A DNA stretch of 63,753 nucleotides from Bacillus taeanensis (lineage in GTDB: Bacteria > Bacillota > Bacilli > Bacillales > UBA6769), in assembly GCF_003318295.1 (NCBI RefSeq), contig NZ_QOCW01000028.1:1-63753 (forward strand). The letters run 5' to 3'. A program made the position numbers and the translations under genes. A model generated the notes under the pieces. That model was not told the origin of the DNA. It saw nothing but the letters and a program-made list of their open reading frames with translations, and did no database searches. This document shows, one piece after another, positions 27,982 through 36,626 of this stretch; positions within the stretch are counted from its first letter, which is position 1, and each line of letters starts with the position of its first letter.

Positions 27982-29083
27982 TTTCCCCTGCCTTTCCAAG
28001 CAATGTACCTTTCAACGTGTACAAGCTTGTCTCAATCGAGATCCCACCGCCAACTTCCTTTAATCCTGACAAGCAGCAGTAAGTACAAAGAATCTTAAAA
28101 AAATCATGATAACCTTGGTCATACAGTAAATCACCTACTTGAGAAGCGGTGTTTGCCTGCTTGATCGTTTCAAGCAGCACTTCATCCTTTACCCCAGATT
28201 CAACAGCTATACTTGCTAGAAAGTTAAAATCAACTGGTGCGCTTTTGGAATGAACCATCATCACACCTTGTGCAACTTTTGAAAATTTCCCCATCATTCC
28301 AACGAGAGATACTTTCTTAATTCCTTGTCGTTTGCATTGCTTTAGTGTAAAGCCAACGAAATCGCCCATTTCAATAAATGCCTCTTCAGGAAGTTCTGGA
28401 TATTGCTGCATCCCATATTTCTCGCTTCTACCTCCCGTTGTGATCACAACATGGTGACATTCACTTGCCCGCGCAACACTAATTGCCTGGACAATACTTG
28501 CCATATAGGCAGAGCTTGAAAATGGAATAACCGTTCCTCGTGTTCCTAAAATAGAGATCCCACCGATAATGCCAAGGCGCTTGTTCAATGTCGCTTCTGC
28601 GATTTTTTCGCCATCAGGAACTGAAATCGTAATGTGAATGCCTCTATTAATTCTGTGAGACGTAAGAACTTCTTGAGCTGTTTCAAGAATCATTTTCCGC
28701 GGTACAGGGTTAATGGCTGCTTCACCTACAGGCACAGGGAGACCCTCTTTGGTCACACGACCAACCCCAATACCACCATCAAGGGAAATGCCAGGCTTAT
28801 CACTCCAAGAAACGGTCGATTTAATAAGTGCTCCGTGTGTAGCATCTGGATCATCACCGGCATCTTTAATCGTTCCTGCCTCAGCTAAATGAGGCTCAAT
28901 GATGCAGCTTTCCATTATAAATGTCGCAAATTTGCCAACTGGTAAATATATCGTGCTTTTGGTTTGAGTTTCACCCGTTATTAATGCAAGCAAAGCGGCT
29001 TTTGTTGTCGCAGCTGCACAGGCACCTGTTGTGTAGCCTGAACGCATTTCTTTCTTGTCTTTCTTTTTAGCTTTCGCGTCCAT
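27947..29083 (-). CDS. cbiD: Cobalt-precorrin-5B C1-methyltransferase
   Basis: 378 residues with the CbiD hallmark [18 protein letters not shown] near the N-terminus, then [13 protein letters not shown] and [24 protein letters not shown]. CbiD is unrelated to other methylases and is a marker of the cobalt-early pathway. AAAAGGAG stands before the ATG. It overlaps cbiET. Confidence 0.94.
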   Translation of the reverse strand: MDAKAKKKDKKEMRSGYTTGACAAATTKAALLALITGETQTKSTIYLPVGKFATFIMESCIIEPHLAEAGTIKDAGDDPDATHGALIKSTVSWSDKPGISLDGGIGVGRVTKEGLPVPVGEAAINPVPRKMILETAQEVLTSHRINRGIHITISVPDGEKIAEATLNKRLGIIGGISILGTRGTVIPFSSSAYMASIVQAISVARASECHHVVITTGGRSEKYGMQQYPELPEEAFIEMGDFVGFTLKQCKRQGIKKVSLVGMMGKFSKVAQGVMMVHSKSAPVDFNFLASIAVESGVKDEVLLETIKQANTASQVGDLLYDQGYHDFFKILCTYCCLSGLKEVGGGISIETSLYTLKGTLLGKAGENDEENENYWNR

Positions 29084-29086
29084 GAA

Positions 29087-29737
29087 TTACTCCTTTTCAG
29101 CTAAAAGAGAAATTGCATTTAACGCCGCAACCGTGACCGTACTGCCACCCTTTCTGCCTACATTCGTAATAAACGGAACATCTAATTTCGCTAATTCTTC
29201 CTTAGACTCAGGTGCTGATACAAAGCCTACTGGAAGACCGATTACTAAGCTTGGCTTTGCTTTTCCTTCTTTAATTAAGCGAATTAATTCTAATAATGCA
29301 GTTGGAGCATTTCCAATTGCAAAAATTCCACCGTCAAATTGTTGAATCGCTTTTCGTACCGAAATGATCGCGCGAGTTGTGTTTAAACGTTTCGCTTCTT
29401 TCATTACTTCTGGATCAGAAATATAAACATTTACACTCCCGCCATGCTTTTCAATTCTTCCTTTGCTCACACCGCTTAGAATCATTTGAACATCCACATA
29501 AACGTGTTCCCCATTGCGAATTGCATCAATTCCTGCTTGAATCGCTTTGTCATGAAAAAGCATGCTATGTCCCAATTTAAAATCAGCCGAAGCGTGCACA
29601 ACACGTTGGACAACTTTGTACTGTTCCTCTGAAAAATCATGTTCACCAAACTCTGAATCGATTATGTTAAAACTCATACCCTCAATTTCCTGAGGTTGTA
29701 CGGTTAAAGGTTTAAACTCTGTTTTAAAGTCCATCAT
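29087..29737 (-). CDS. cbiC: Cobalt-precorrin-8 methylmutase
   Basis: Moves a methyl group from C11 to C12 to give cobyrinate. 216 residues: ADFKLGHSMLFHDKAIQAGIDAI holds the catalytic His, followed by VDVQMILSGVSK and the conserved IGNAPTALLELIRLI and GLPVGFVSAPESKEEL. GGAGG is upstream of the double ATG. It follows cbiJ by about 22 bases. Confidence 0.93.
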   Translation of the reverse strand: MMDFKTEFKPLTVQPQEIEGMSFNIIDSEFGEHDFSEEQYKVVQRVVHASADFKLGHSMLFHDKAIQAGIDAIRNGEHVYVDVQMILSGVSKGRIEKHGGSVNVYISDPEVMKEAKRLNTTRAIISVRKAIQQFDGGIFAIGNAPTALLELIRLIKEGKAKPSLVIGLPVGFVSAPESKEELAKLDVPFITNVGRKGGSTVTVAALNAISLLAEKE

Positions 29738-29759
29738 TCATTCCTCCAATTTGCTTTTG

Positions 29760-30533
29760 TTATTTTTCTTCTTTACAAATGGCATCAATACTAGTTAGAA
29801 TACTTGAAAAGTCTGAGTAAGCATTTCCATATTGAATGTTTGGTCGTTTTATCATGATTGTTTCAATTCCTAATTCAATCGCAGCTTCTAATTTTTCATC
29901 CACAGACCCTGCTTTGCCACTTTCCTTTGTGACCATTGTTGTCACGCCGTACTGATTGTACAGAGCACGATTGAATTCCTTTGTAAAAGGGCCTTGAATC
30001 GCGACAATGTCTTTTTGCGGCAAGCCGAGCGCTTCGCATTTTTCCATATTATCTTTTCTTGGCAGCATACGAGCAATAACGCGGGTATCAGGTTCATTTA
30101 ATAGTCTGCTTGTGAAGACATTAAGCGTTTTACTTCCTGTTGTAAGCATAATCACACCTTTTTTTTCAGCTGCCAATTGTGCCGCTTCTTCATAGCTGTC
30201 AACCATTATAATGCCTTTATGTTGATAAGTTTGTGATTCACGTTCGTAACGTATATAAGGAACATTCGCTTCTTTTGCGCCTAACAAAGCGTTTTTACTC
30301 GCTTCTTCTGCAAAAGGGTGACTAGCGTCCACAACAGCTTTAAAACCTTGTGTTTGAATCATCTTCACAAAATCCTCATTCGTTAACCGTCCTACGTAAA
30401 CGTCTAACCCAGCCTTTTGCATTTCCTTTCCGGCATTTTCTGTTACGACAGTTGTTAAAATTTTGTATCCTGCTTCTTGAATCATTAAGGCTAATGCTCT
30501 TGCATCACCCGTACCAGCTAAAAAGAGAATCAT
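29760..30533 (-). CDS. cbiJ: Cobalt-precorrin-6A reductase
   Basis: Reduces the C18-C19 bond with NAD(P)H. 257 residues starting MILFLAGTGDARALALMI (nucleotide-binding loop), with DASHPFAEEASKNA near residue 90, GVIMLTTGSKTL and a DYGVTTMVTKESG-like motif near the end. Its ATG overlaps the cbiX stop by 4 bases. Confidence 0.92.
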   Translation of the reverse strand: MILFLAGTGDARALALMIQEAGYKILTTVVTENAGKEMQKAGLDVYVGRLTNEDFVKMIQTQGFKAVVDASHPFAEEASKNALLGAKEANVPYIRYERESQTYQHKGIIMVDSYEEAAQLAAEKKGVIMLTTGSKTLNVFTSRLLNEPDTRVIARMLPRKDNMEKCEALGLPQKDIVAIQGPFTKEFNRALYNQYGVTTMVTKESGKAGSVDEKLEAAIELGIETIMIKRPNIQYGNAYSDFSSILTSIDAICKEEK

Positions 30534-31402
30534 AGTTTTTGCGCCTCATGTTCATGATCGTGGTGGTGATCGTGGTCGTGATGATGATGGTGATCAATAT
30601 GTTCCATTGCTTCAATTCGATAAACACATGTATCACAATTCATTTTCACATCACCCTGCAGCGCTTCTTTAATTCTATCTTTAATAATCGTCTGTAACCT
30701 TGGATGAAACCCAAAATACCCTGCAAGCTTGAACTCGATCCCAGGATGCTCTTGCTCAAATGTTTCAATCATGTTTTCAAGACGTTTAATTAAAATACCG
30801 GTAAAAAGAAAATATGGTAAAATGACAATCTTTTTTGCACCTAACTTTACACATCGTTCAACCCCTTCTTTTATGAGAGGATCTGTAACACCCATAAAAG
30901 CAGGCTCAACATACTTGTAATGTATGTTCTCCCATAATAAACGAGTGATTTTATACAAATCACTATTTGCATCCTGATCGCTTCCACCGCGGCCTAATAA
31001 AAGAACAGCCGTATCCGCGTCATGTTCTTTTAGATTCTCACCCACTTCTTCTAAGCGGCTTTTACAAATTTCAATCGTTTCCTCATGAATACCAAATGGT
31101 CGACCGTATGTGAACGAGATTTCAGGATATTTTTGTTTCGCTTCATCAATCGCTGCGGGAATATGAATTTTTGAATGACCTGCCCCTAGTAACATAAGGG
31201 GAATAACATATACATGAGCAGCTCCTCTTTCAATGCATGTTTGAATTCCTTGGTCAATTGTCGGTTTTTCAAATTCTAAAAAACATGTTTCAACTAAAAG
31301 CTCTGAATCTAACTGGGGCTTTAACTCGTCAATCATTTGTCTTACTTGTTCATTTCCTTCAGGGTCCCGGCTTCCGTGTCCAACTAGTAAAACAGCTTTC
31401 AT
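30530..31402 (-). CDS. cbiX: Sirohydrochlorin cobaltochelatase with Fe-S motif and His-rich tail
   Basis: Inserts Co(II) into sirohydrochlorin. Two chelatase repeats, each with a metal His (VGHGSRDPEG near residue 7; YVIPLMLLGAGHSKIHIP near 80), make this the long CbiX form. The C-terminus has an MNCDTC motif matching the MxCxxC Fe-S site known in B. megaterium CbiX, then a tail with about 13 His interspersed with Asp and Glu. I chose the ATG at 31402 after GGGGAGAAG; the longer frame has no site. 290 residues. Confidence 0.93.
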   Translation of the reverse strand: MKAVLLVGHGSRDPEGNEQVRQMIDELKPQLDSELLVETCFLEFEKPTIDQGIQTCIERGAAHVYVIPLMLLGAGHSKIHIPAAIDEAKQKYPEISFTYGRPFGIHEETIEICKSRLEEVGENLKEHDADTAVLLLGRGGSDQDANSDLYKITRLLWENIHYKYVEPAFMGVTDPLIKEGVERCVKLGAKKIVILPYFLFTGILIKRLENMIETFEQEHPGIEFKLAGYFGFHPRLQTIIKDRIKEALQGDVKMNCDTCVYRIEAMEHIDHHHHHDHDHHHDHEHEAQKL

Positions 31403-31425
31403 ACGCTTCTCCCCTATCTTTTCAT

Positions 31426-33063
31426 TTAGTCTCCACATGGAGCTGGTTCAATTTCAATCTTTGGTGTCATATCTTTATAGGTATAATCTTGAACATTTCC
31501 TACGCGTTTAAAGTATTTAAAAAACCGTTCATTCGGATGACCTTTTTCTTTGTATTCGTAAACGATGTTTTCAATAACCTCAATGATTTTCTCAGGCTCA
31601 ATTCCTTCAGCGACTGGCTGTCCAGCGTGAGCTGTTCTCCCAACTGTTTTTGCACCTAAAAACAAATCAAATTTCCCTTTTCTAAACACAATTCCGATGT
31701 CTTCCTTTACTGCCCCGTAACATGCCATACCACAACCGTTAAAGCCCACTTTTAACTCTTTAGGAAGTTCAAAACCGCTTAACTTACGATGAAGCTCTTC
31801 AGCATATGGAATGGAATCCTTTTTTTCACCTTCACAGAAATCACATGCTTTTAGTTGAAAAACATCACCAATAGGCTCTAACAGAAACCCAACATCACTT
31901 AATTTTTTCGTGATCACCTCTGGTTCACTTGTTGGTATTCTTAAATAAATTTGATGGTGTGGCGTGTATTCCATCGAGCCCTCACTTCCTACAACCTCTG
32001 CAAGAGTCATCATTTGTTCAGATGTAAACTTTTTATTGGCAATTCCCGGGCTAACAGCTAATTCAAAAATAGATGTAATAGGGGGACTTACCGAAACAAG
32101 TTGCGAAGTACTCGTCTCATTTAATCCACTCCCTACTTTACTAAGAGCCTCTAAAGCGACTTGTAAAGATGTTCCATCCTCCTTTTTTTGTTTCACCTTT
32201 TTTACCTCGCTGTTTTGAACAGAATCTTGTATCCCTCTATGAAGTGCCCATGGCTCATTTTCATGCCTTAACCGTTCATGTGGTTTTAATCGCTGCTCGA
32301 TTGTGTTTAACGTATACTTTCGTTGATAGCCCCTTGGAGTAATCATTTTATTATCATAAAGAAAAGTTGTTGAATTCCCAATAACAACAGTTGTTAACAT
32401 GCCAATCTCATAATCAAGCATATGTTCAAGGTCTGTAATGATAATCTTTTCCCGATCACGATAAGCACTTTTTACAAGCCCAACAGGTGTAGCTGGTGAT
32501 CGATAGTTTAATAGAATTCGCTGCGCCTCTTGAATTTGTCTTGTACGACGTCCGCTCTTAGGATTATATAGTGTGACAACAAAATCAGCTTGTGCTGCCG
32601 CTTCAATTCTTTTTTCAATTAAATCCCAAGGTGTTAAGTGATCGCTCAAACTAATTGTGCATGCATCATGCATAATTGGTGCTCCTAATAAGGAAGCACA
32701 AGAATTGATCGCTGATATACCAGGAATGACTTCAACACTAACACCTGATTCTTCTTTCCAGCCTTGTTCGATTAATACTTCATAAACAAGGCCTGCCATA
32801 CCATATACACCAGCATCACCGCTTGAAATGACAGCGACTGTTTTCCCTTCTTCTGCAAGACGAACAGCTGCTTGTGCACGACTTACTTCCTCTGCCATCC
32901 CTGTACTAATGATCTCTTGATCTGTTAATAAACCCTGAATTAGCTCTACATAAGTTTTGTATCCAATAATACAATCGCTCTCTTGTATCGCTTCTTGAGC
33001 TCTTTTTGTCATATGTTCAAAACTTCCAGGTCCAAAACCAATAACAAGCAACTTTCCTAGCAA
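31426..33063 (-). CDS. cbiH60: Cobalt-factor III methyltransferase fused to a reductase-like domain (CbiH60)
   Basis: 545 residues. The N-terminal 245 form CbiH (C17 methylation and ring contraction): VIGFGPGSFEHMTKRA, ISSGDAGVYGMAGLVYE and LYNPKSGRRT. A linker leads to a nitrite/sulfite-reductase-like domain (about 320-545) with four Cys in KACDFCEG and GFNGCGMACYG for a 4Fe-4S cluster. The same fusion in B. megaterium makes cobalt-precorrin-4 directly. The start is TTG, 8 bases after GGAGG. Confidence 0.93.
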   Translation of the reverse strand: MLGKLLVIGFGPGSFEHMTKRAQEAIQESDCIIGYKTYVELIQGLLTDQEIISTGMAEEVSRAQAAVRLAEEGKTVAVISSGDAGVYGMAGLVYEVLIEQGWKEESGVSVEVIPGISAINSCASLLGAPIMHDACTISLSDHLTPWDLIEKRIEAAAQADFVVTLYNPKSGRRTRQIQEAQRILLNYRSPATPVGLVKSAYRDREKIIITDLEHMLDYEIGMLTTVVIGNSTTFLYDNKMITPRGYQRKYTLNTIEQRLKPHERLRHENEPWALHRGIQDSVQNSEVKKVKQKKEDGTSLQVALEALSKVGSGLNETSTSQLVSVSPPITSIFELAVSPGIANKKFTSEQMMTLAEVVGSEGSMEYTPHHQIYLRIPTSEPEVITKKLSDVGFLLEPIGDVFQLKACDFCEGEKKDSIPYAEELHRKLSGFELPKELKVGFNGCGMACYGAVKEDIGIVFRKGKFDLFLGAKTVGRTAHAGQPVAEGIEPEKIIEVIENIVYEYKEKGHPNERFFKYFKRVGNVQDYTYKDMTPKIEIEPAPCGD

Positions 33064-33132
33064 TTAACATTCCTCCTTCCAAAGGATCGTTTTAGTAAGC
33101 GTTTACAATTTTACGTTATTCAAATCTAGTCT

Positions 33133-33531
33133 CTATTTCAGGTCCAAATTAACTTCGTTTTTTTGTGGTTTACATATACCAACCACACAACTTGAGTTTT
33201 CCGGAGCAGTAAAGCGCTCAAAATCATATTTATAAATCACACTATCTTCTACAATCTTGTTGCGAGCCAAGTGTTCTTGGACAATTTCTCTTCCTAGTTC
33301 AGATGTAGCAGCTTTGTACCAAACTCCTTCAGGATAAACAATAACAACACAAGCATCCTTGCATCTTCCATTACATCGTGTTCTTGTTGTATGTATAGCA
33401 CTATCTAAATTTAAGTTAGTAATTTCCTCTCTTATCGCCTGTGTTACTTCTTCGCCACCTTTTCTCATGCAGCTGCTTCCGTTACAAATCAATAAATGAT
33501 GTTTTGTTTCTGATAAATTCCAAGTGGTCAT
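33133..33531 (-). CDS. cbiW: Thioredoxin-like 2Fe-2S ferredoxin CbiW
   Basis: First gene of the operon. 132 residues with LLICNGSSCMRKGG near residue 14 and CNGRCKDACVVIVYPEGVWY near 53; the Cys spacing matches thioredoxin-like 2Fe-2S ferredoxins. The B. megaterium operon also opens with cbiW. It may supply electrons to the Fe-S enzymes CbiX or CbiH60; this is an inference. The last 30 residues add a further Cys pair (SSCVVGIC). GGAAGTGAG precedes the ATG. Confidence 0.85.
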   Translation of the reverse strand: MTTWNLSETKHHLLICNGSSCMRKGGEEVTQAIREEITNLNLDSAIHTTRTRCNGRCKDACVVIVYPEGVWYKAATSELGREIVQEHLARNKIVEDSVIYKYDFERFTAPENSSCVVGICKPQKNEVNLDLK

Positions 33532-33621
33532 TTACTCACTTCCAATCTATTTTTTTGTGAAAATGCATGGCTAAACAACTAATATCTTTTTTCACTTAGA
33601 AAATCAGATGTTTTTATCCAA

Positions 33622-33656
33622 ATAAAAAATCCACTCAGATTCAAACTGAGCGGATG
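33622..33656 (-). terminator. Terminator of the cobalamin riboswitch
   Basis: On the minus strand ATCCGCTCAG pairs with CTGAGTGGAT (one G-T pair) around a 7-base loop and is followed by TTTTTATT. It lies between the B12 aptamer and cbiW, as an attenuator would. Confidence 0.9.
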
Positions 33657-33659
33657 AAA

Positions 33660-33960
33660 AAAGCAAACGAAAGCTCCCAAAAAACATATTAAACATCGTG
33701 ATTTTTGGTTACAATCGTTTCACCTTCTCACCTCCCGAAGAAACTGAAACTTTATAAATTAAGACAGGTCTCCTGACTCATGTATCTTCCTACTTTAAGC
33801 CCTTCCCATATAATCACTCTTATAATAAGAGTATCTTATACAGTGGTACGCTTATTTCGTCCACATTTACAGTTGCGGGGACAGTTCTGGATTTTCACCA
33901 GATTCCCTTTTAAGCCTTATGGCATCTTAACTTATCGTCTATTAATTTTTAGTTTACTTA
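33660..33960 (-). ncRNA. Cobalamin riboswitch upstream of the cbi operon
   Basis: The minus strand carries the cobalamin aptamer landmarks in order: GGGAATCTGGTG (33893-33909), GAACTGTCCCCGCAACTGTA (33872-33891), a B12-box-like ACCACTGTATAAG (33835-33848), GGGAAGGGC and AGTCAGGAGACCTGTC (33763-33780). An attenuator hairpin follows. High adenosylcobalamin should end transcription before cbiW, switching off synthesis and cobalt uptake together. Confidence 0.93.
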
Positions 33961-34045
33961 TCTAATATCTATAATAACACATTTATAATTGATAAAGGTA
34001 TTATATTTTCTAAAAAATCTAATTAATCCGAAAATTAAAAAACCA

Positions 34046-34103
34046 GAGGAACAGGTACCTTGCCTCTTTCCAGTTCAGGGCGTGGAACCCGTCGCCTTGG
34101 CTC
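34046..34103. repeat. Repeat family B, copy 1
   Basis: About 58 bases similar along most of their length to 62947-63006: both have GGxACAGGxAxCTTG on the left and GGxAxCCCGTC..CTTxGCTC on the right. A shorter copy lies at 56579-56603. It carries no reading frame. No function is known to me. Confidence 0.6.
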
Positions 34104-34207
34104 AGCAGAATTGCTTTTCAGATATTCCAGACACCTAAAAAAGGAAGCAGAATACCTGTTTGACACCTTTTTTTGCAATATATTACAGTTTAAGCCCAGT
34201 CGTATCA

Positions 34208-34336
34208 ATGAGTCATAGGGTATCATCAGACTTTTGGAAAATATCTAAAAATGGTGTCATACAGCCGCTTCTTCCAAAAAGACATTATTATATTGATCAA
34301 TCAAAAGGAATTATTTTGATTACTCCTGCTTCTTAA
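34208..34336 (+). pseudogene. Possible C-terminal gene remnant
   Basis: A 42-codon frame (MSHRVSSDFWKISKNG..., then LLPKRHYYIDQSKGIILITP) ending at 34336 reads like the end of a longer protein. There is no ribosome binding site. It precedes the DUF3967 gene by about 50 bases. I do not recognise the family. Confidence 0.3.
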
Positions 34337-34389
34337 TTTGATAAAATAAGAGATTATCAGGTGGAATTTGTAAGGTGGGAGATAAGAGA

Positions 34390-35037
34390 ATGGCTCAATT
34401 TTGGAAAAGTAGTGATTTTGCGAAGCTGATCGGGAAACATCCGAATACAGTAGCTAATTGGTTTAAGCAGTTAGAGGCCCGGGGACTGCACTATATTGGT
34501 CGAACCCAAAACAATGAAAAAGTATATGATGAGTTAGATTTAGAAATCGCCCGTCATATAAACGAAAAGCGTGGCGAAAAATGGGCATTAAACGCCATTT
34601 TTGAAAACGTGAAGGAACACTTTGAACTAAGGTCACCCGGCGAGTATGTACAGAACACAAACACGCCACAAACTCAGAACATGGAAACTATAAAAAATGA
34701 GATCATGACAGCGGCACAAGAAATTGCCAACACACAGGTGCAGGAAGTAAAAGAACACTATGAGAAACTTTTAAGAAGCTTACCGCAGCCAAAAACTGCT
34801 GAACAAGAAAGAGAAGAGCGAATTGCAGAAATGGTACGCATACGGAAAATCGAAACGGAATTAGTGGAAGAAGCTCAAAGAATATGGGCTTTAGAGCCGG
34901 AAATAGAGCGGATGAAAAAAGGAAGTTTCTTTGGAAAAGAAGAAGATCAAATAAAGCGTGACCAATTTGTGAGAGACTATGTAAATAGACATTTTGAAGA
35001 TCGAATCAGAAAGAAATTTTTCCATGAAGTAAGATGA
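34390..35037 (+). CDS. DUF3967 protein with MerR-like DNA-binding N-terminus
   Basis: 215 residues. An N-terminal winged-helix segment (FWKSSDFAKLIGKHPNTVANWFKQLEARG) is followed by YIGRTQNNEKVYDELDLEIARHI, as in MerR-type proteins. The middle (about 90-170) is charged and probably coiled-coil, and the C-terminus matches DUF3967 (RDQFVRDYVNRHFEDRIRKKFF-type end). Such proteins are common on Bacillus plasmids and integrated elements, where a role in replication or partition control has been suspected. A GTG at 34375 is part of the AAGGTGGGAG binding site, so I start at the ATG at 34390. A hairpin at 35063 ends it. Confidence 0.7.
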   Translation: MAQFWKSSDFAKLIGKHPNTVANWFKQLEARGLHYIGRTQNNEKVYDELDLEIARHINEKRGEKWALNAIFENVKEHFELRSPGEYVQNTNTPQTQNMETIKNEIMTAAQEIANTQVQEVKEHYEKLLRSLPQPKTAEQEREERIAEMVRIRKIETELVEEAQRIWALEPEIERMKKGSFFGKEEDQIKRDQFVRDYVNRHFEDRIRKKFFHEVR

Positions 35038-35062
35038 AATTATTCTATCATTTTTCAAATTT

Positions 35063-35110
35063 AGTACCAGTCATTTGCCCAATACGATAAGTGACTGGTA
35101 CCTATTTTTT
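35063..35110 (+). terminator. Hairpin repeat family A, copy 2, acting as terminator
   Basis: GTACCAGTCATTT (35064-35076) pairs with AAGTGACTGGTAC (35089-35101), one G-T pair, and is followed by CTATTTTTT. It is the family A core GCCAGTCACTT with slight change. Downstream of the DUF3967 gene it fits a Rho-independent terminator. Confidence 0.7.
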
Positions 35111-35243
35111 CTAATTATAAAGCATAAAAGAAAAACTTTTGCATATTTATCTTTTTACATACATATTATTTAGGATAGCTTTAATACATAAGTCATTTAA
35201 ACCATTCTCCTCTATACATACCATTATAAAGGAGTTGGTTTTA

Positions 35244-35348
35244 TTGAATAGTCTTTATCATTTTTTAATGGTACATTGGTATTTAGGTATCCCAAATTTG
35301 TTTATTATACTTTTTTTGTTACTTCACGGTTTTTCCAATAAAAAGTAA
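35244..35348 (+). CDS. Possible 34-residue membrane microprotein
   Basis: A TTG start 9 bases after AAAGGAG opens a 34-codon frame, MNSLYHFLMVHWYLGIPN then a run of Leu, Ile and Phe and the basic end GFSNKK. It would be one membrane helix. The good binding site is the main support; no homologue is known to me. It could equally be chance in AT-rich DNA. Confidence 0.35.
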   Translation: MNSLYHFLMVHWYLGIPNLFIILFLLLHGFSNKK

Positions 35349-35393
35349 CCTAATCCAACAAAAAAAGGACCAAAATACATTGGCCCTTCCCTC

Positions 35394-36161
35394 TTAAGCT
35401 TCTTTGCTGATGGATTCGTCTAATTTTTTTGCTCCCGTAAACCAGCCAGCAAGTACAATAATCAGCATGAATGCCCAAAAGATTCCTTTCACTAACGCTC
35501 CATGCGCAAAATGATCTGTTACAAAGGTAATACCCGTTGTATCGTGAAACCCTGGGTGAGCGAGCGTAATGATGAGAAGCTTTACGCCTACGAGCGTTAC
35601 TAAACCATATGCTGCTTTCTCAAGGTTTGGTCGTGTTTCCATCACCTTTAATAAACCTGTTGCCGCATAACGAATTGCCACAACACCAAGTAAACCGCCG
35701 ATCATAATAACTCCAAAGTGCCCGGCGTCAAGACCGCCGATTTTAAACCAACCTAACTCTTTTAAACCAACAGCGAAGGCGATCGCTGCAAGCATACTGT
35801 CAATCGCAAATACGATATCCATAACCTCTACTTTAAGAACAGTCGGCCAGAAACCAGCCTTGCTTTGTTTTTCTCCATCTTCTTCGTCTGCTTCACCCGC
35901 AGCTAAACCTTTAATTCCAATATATAATAAATAAAGGGCTCCTAATGCTTGAATAAACCACCATTTCATTAATAATCCAATAATAAAGAAACATGCAAAC
36001 CTAAAAACAACCGCACCAGCTAACCCATACTTTAACGCTTTAGCCTGCTGTTCTTTCGGAAGGTGCTTCACCATTACTGCCAGTACTGCTGCATTATCTA
36101 CAGATAACAATATTTCTAAAGCAACAAGGGCAACGATGGCCACAATATATTCTACTAACAA
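35394..36161 (-). CDS. TerC-family integral membrane protein (copy 1)
   Basis: 255 residues with about 7 membrane segments. The family motifs EILLSVDNAAVLAVMVKHLP in TM1 and DIVFAIDSMLAAIAFAVG in the middle hold the paired Asp residues proposed to bind metal. Bacillus TerC proteins such as MeeF and MeeY are linked to manganese export and to metallation of secreted enzymes. The start is TTG with AAGGGAAGAG upstream. A second TerC protein lies at 61458. I looked for a yybP-ykoY manganese riboswitch upstream and saw none. Confidence 0.88.
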   Translation of the reverse strand: MLVEYIVAIVALVALEILLSVDNAAVLAVMVKHLPKEQQAKALKYGLAGAVVFRFACFFIIGLLMKWWFIQALGALYLLYIGIKGLAAGEADEEDGEKQSKAGFWPTVLKVEVMDIVFAIDSMLAAIAFAVGLKELGWFKIGGLDAGHFGVIMIGGLLGVVAIRYAATGLLKVMETRPNLEKAAYGLVTLVGVKLLIITLAHPGFHDTTGITFVTDHFAHGALVKGIFWAFMLIIVLAGWFTGAKKLDESISKEA

Positions 36162-36253
36162 CGCTTCTCTTCCCTTCTAAAAAAATAATATCCTTAAGAG
36201 TATACCATTTATTTTAAATGAATGCTCATAATAATATAAAGAGAAGTTATGCT

Positions 36254-36300
36254 AGTCTTTTGAACCTGCTGCCCACCTCGATTAGAATCCCTAAAAGACT
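36254..36300. repeat. Inverted repeat at the broken end of the sirtuin gene
   Basis: AGTCTTTT (36254-36261) and AAAAGACT (36293-36300) are exact complements 31 bases apart. The right arm touches the premature stop of the sirtuin fragment. It may mark the truncation point or serve as a weak terminator. Confidence 0.4.
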
Positions 36301-36302
36301 AT

Positions 36303-36605
36303 TCAATCTACGTTTTGCGTTGCAATCGCATTTACAAGTCCTCTTTTTTCAAAATCAGCTAAAATAAGATGTCCCTCATGCGGCACACAGCTTTCCAAAC
36401 TTTTTATACGCATGCTGTAAAATTCATGAAATAATGAATAGTGATCTTGAAATGCTTCAACGGTTGCGACAGTACGCGGGTCAATATTCTTCCACAATCC
36501 AGACGAAGAACGAAAATCTGGAATTCCGCTTTTAACAGACATCCCTGCACCTGTAAGAACAGTTGTATAGGAGGAAGATTTTATAAGCTGCGCTAATTTA
36601 ACCAC
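36303..36605 (-). pseudogene. Sirtuin (SIR2 NAD-dependent deacetylase), N-terminal fragment
   Basis: 100 residues cover the start of the SIR2 fold: VLTGAGMSVKSGIPDFRSSSGLW (NAD-binding GAG and FRS motifs) and the beginning of the catalytic loop ATQNVD. A stop falls right where GLHxxAG with the catalytic His should follow. The zinc-binding module and the rest (about 140 residues) are missing. It cannot be an active deacetylase. An inverted repeat lies at the break. Confidence 0.8.
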
Positions 36606-36626
36606 TTCAGGGTAACAAGCTTTTGC

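Noticed and set aside
30540..30600. His-codon repeat as a DNA tandem repeat or tag artefact
   Set aside because: It encodes the His-rich tail known for long CbiX proteins and follows MxCxxC, so it is natural coding sequence.
34035..34226. 63-codon minus-strand frame
   Set aside because: It reads through repeat family B and has no ribosome binding site.
35394..36300. A yybP-ykoY manganese riboswitch upstream of terC
   Set aside because: I looked for its conserved GGGGAGTA and distal blocks on the minus strand; only an unrelated inverted repeat is present.
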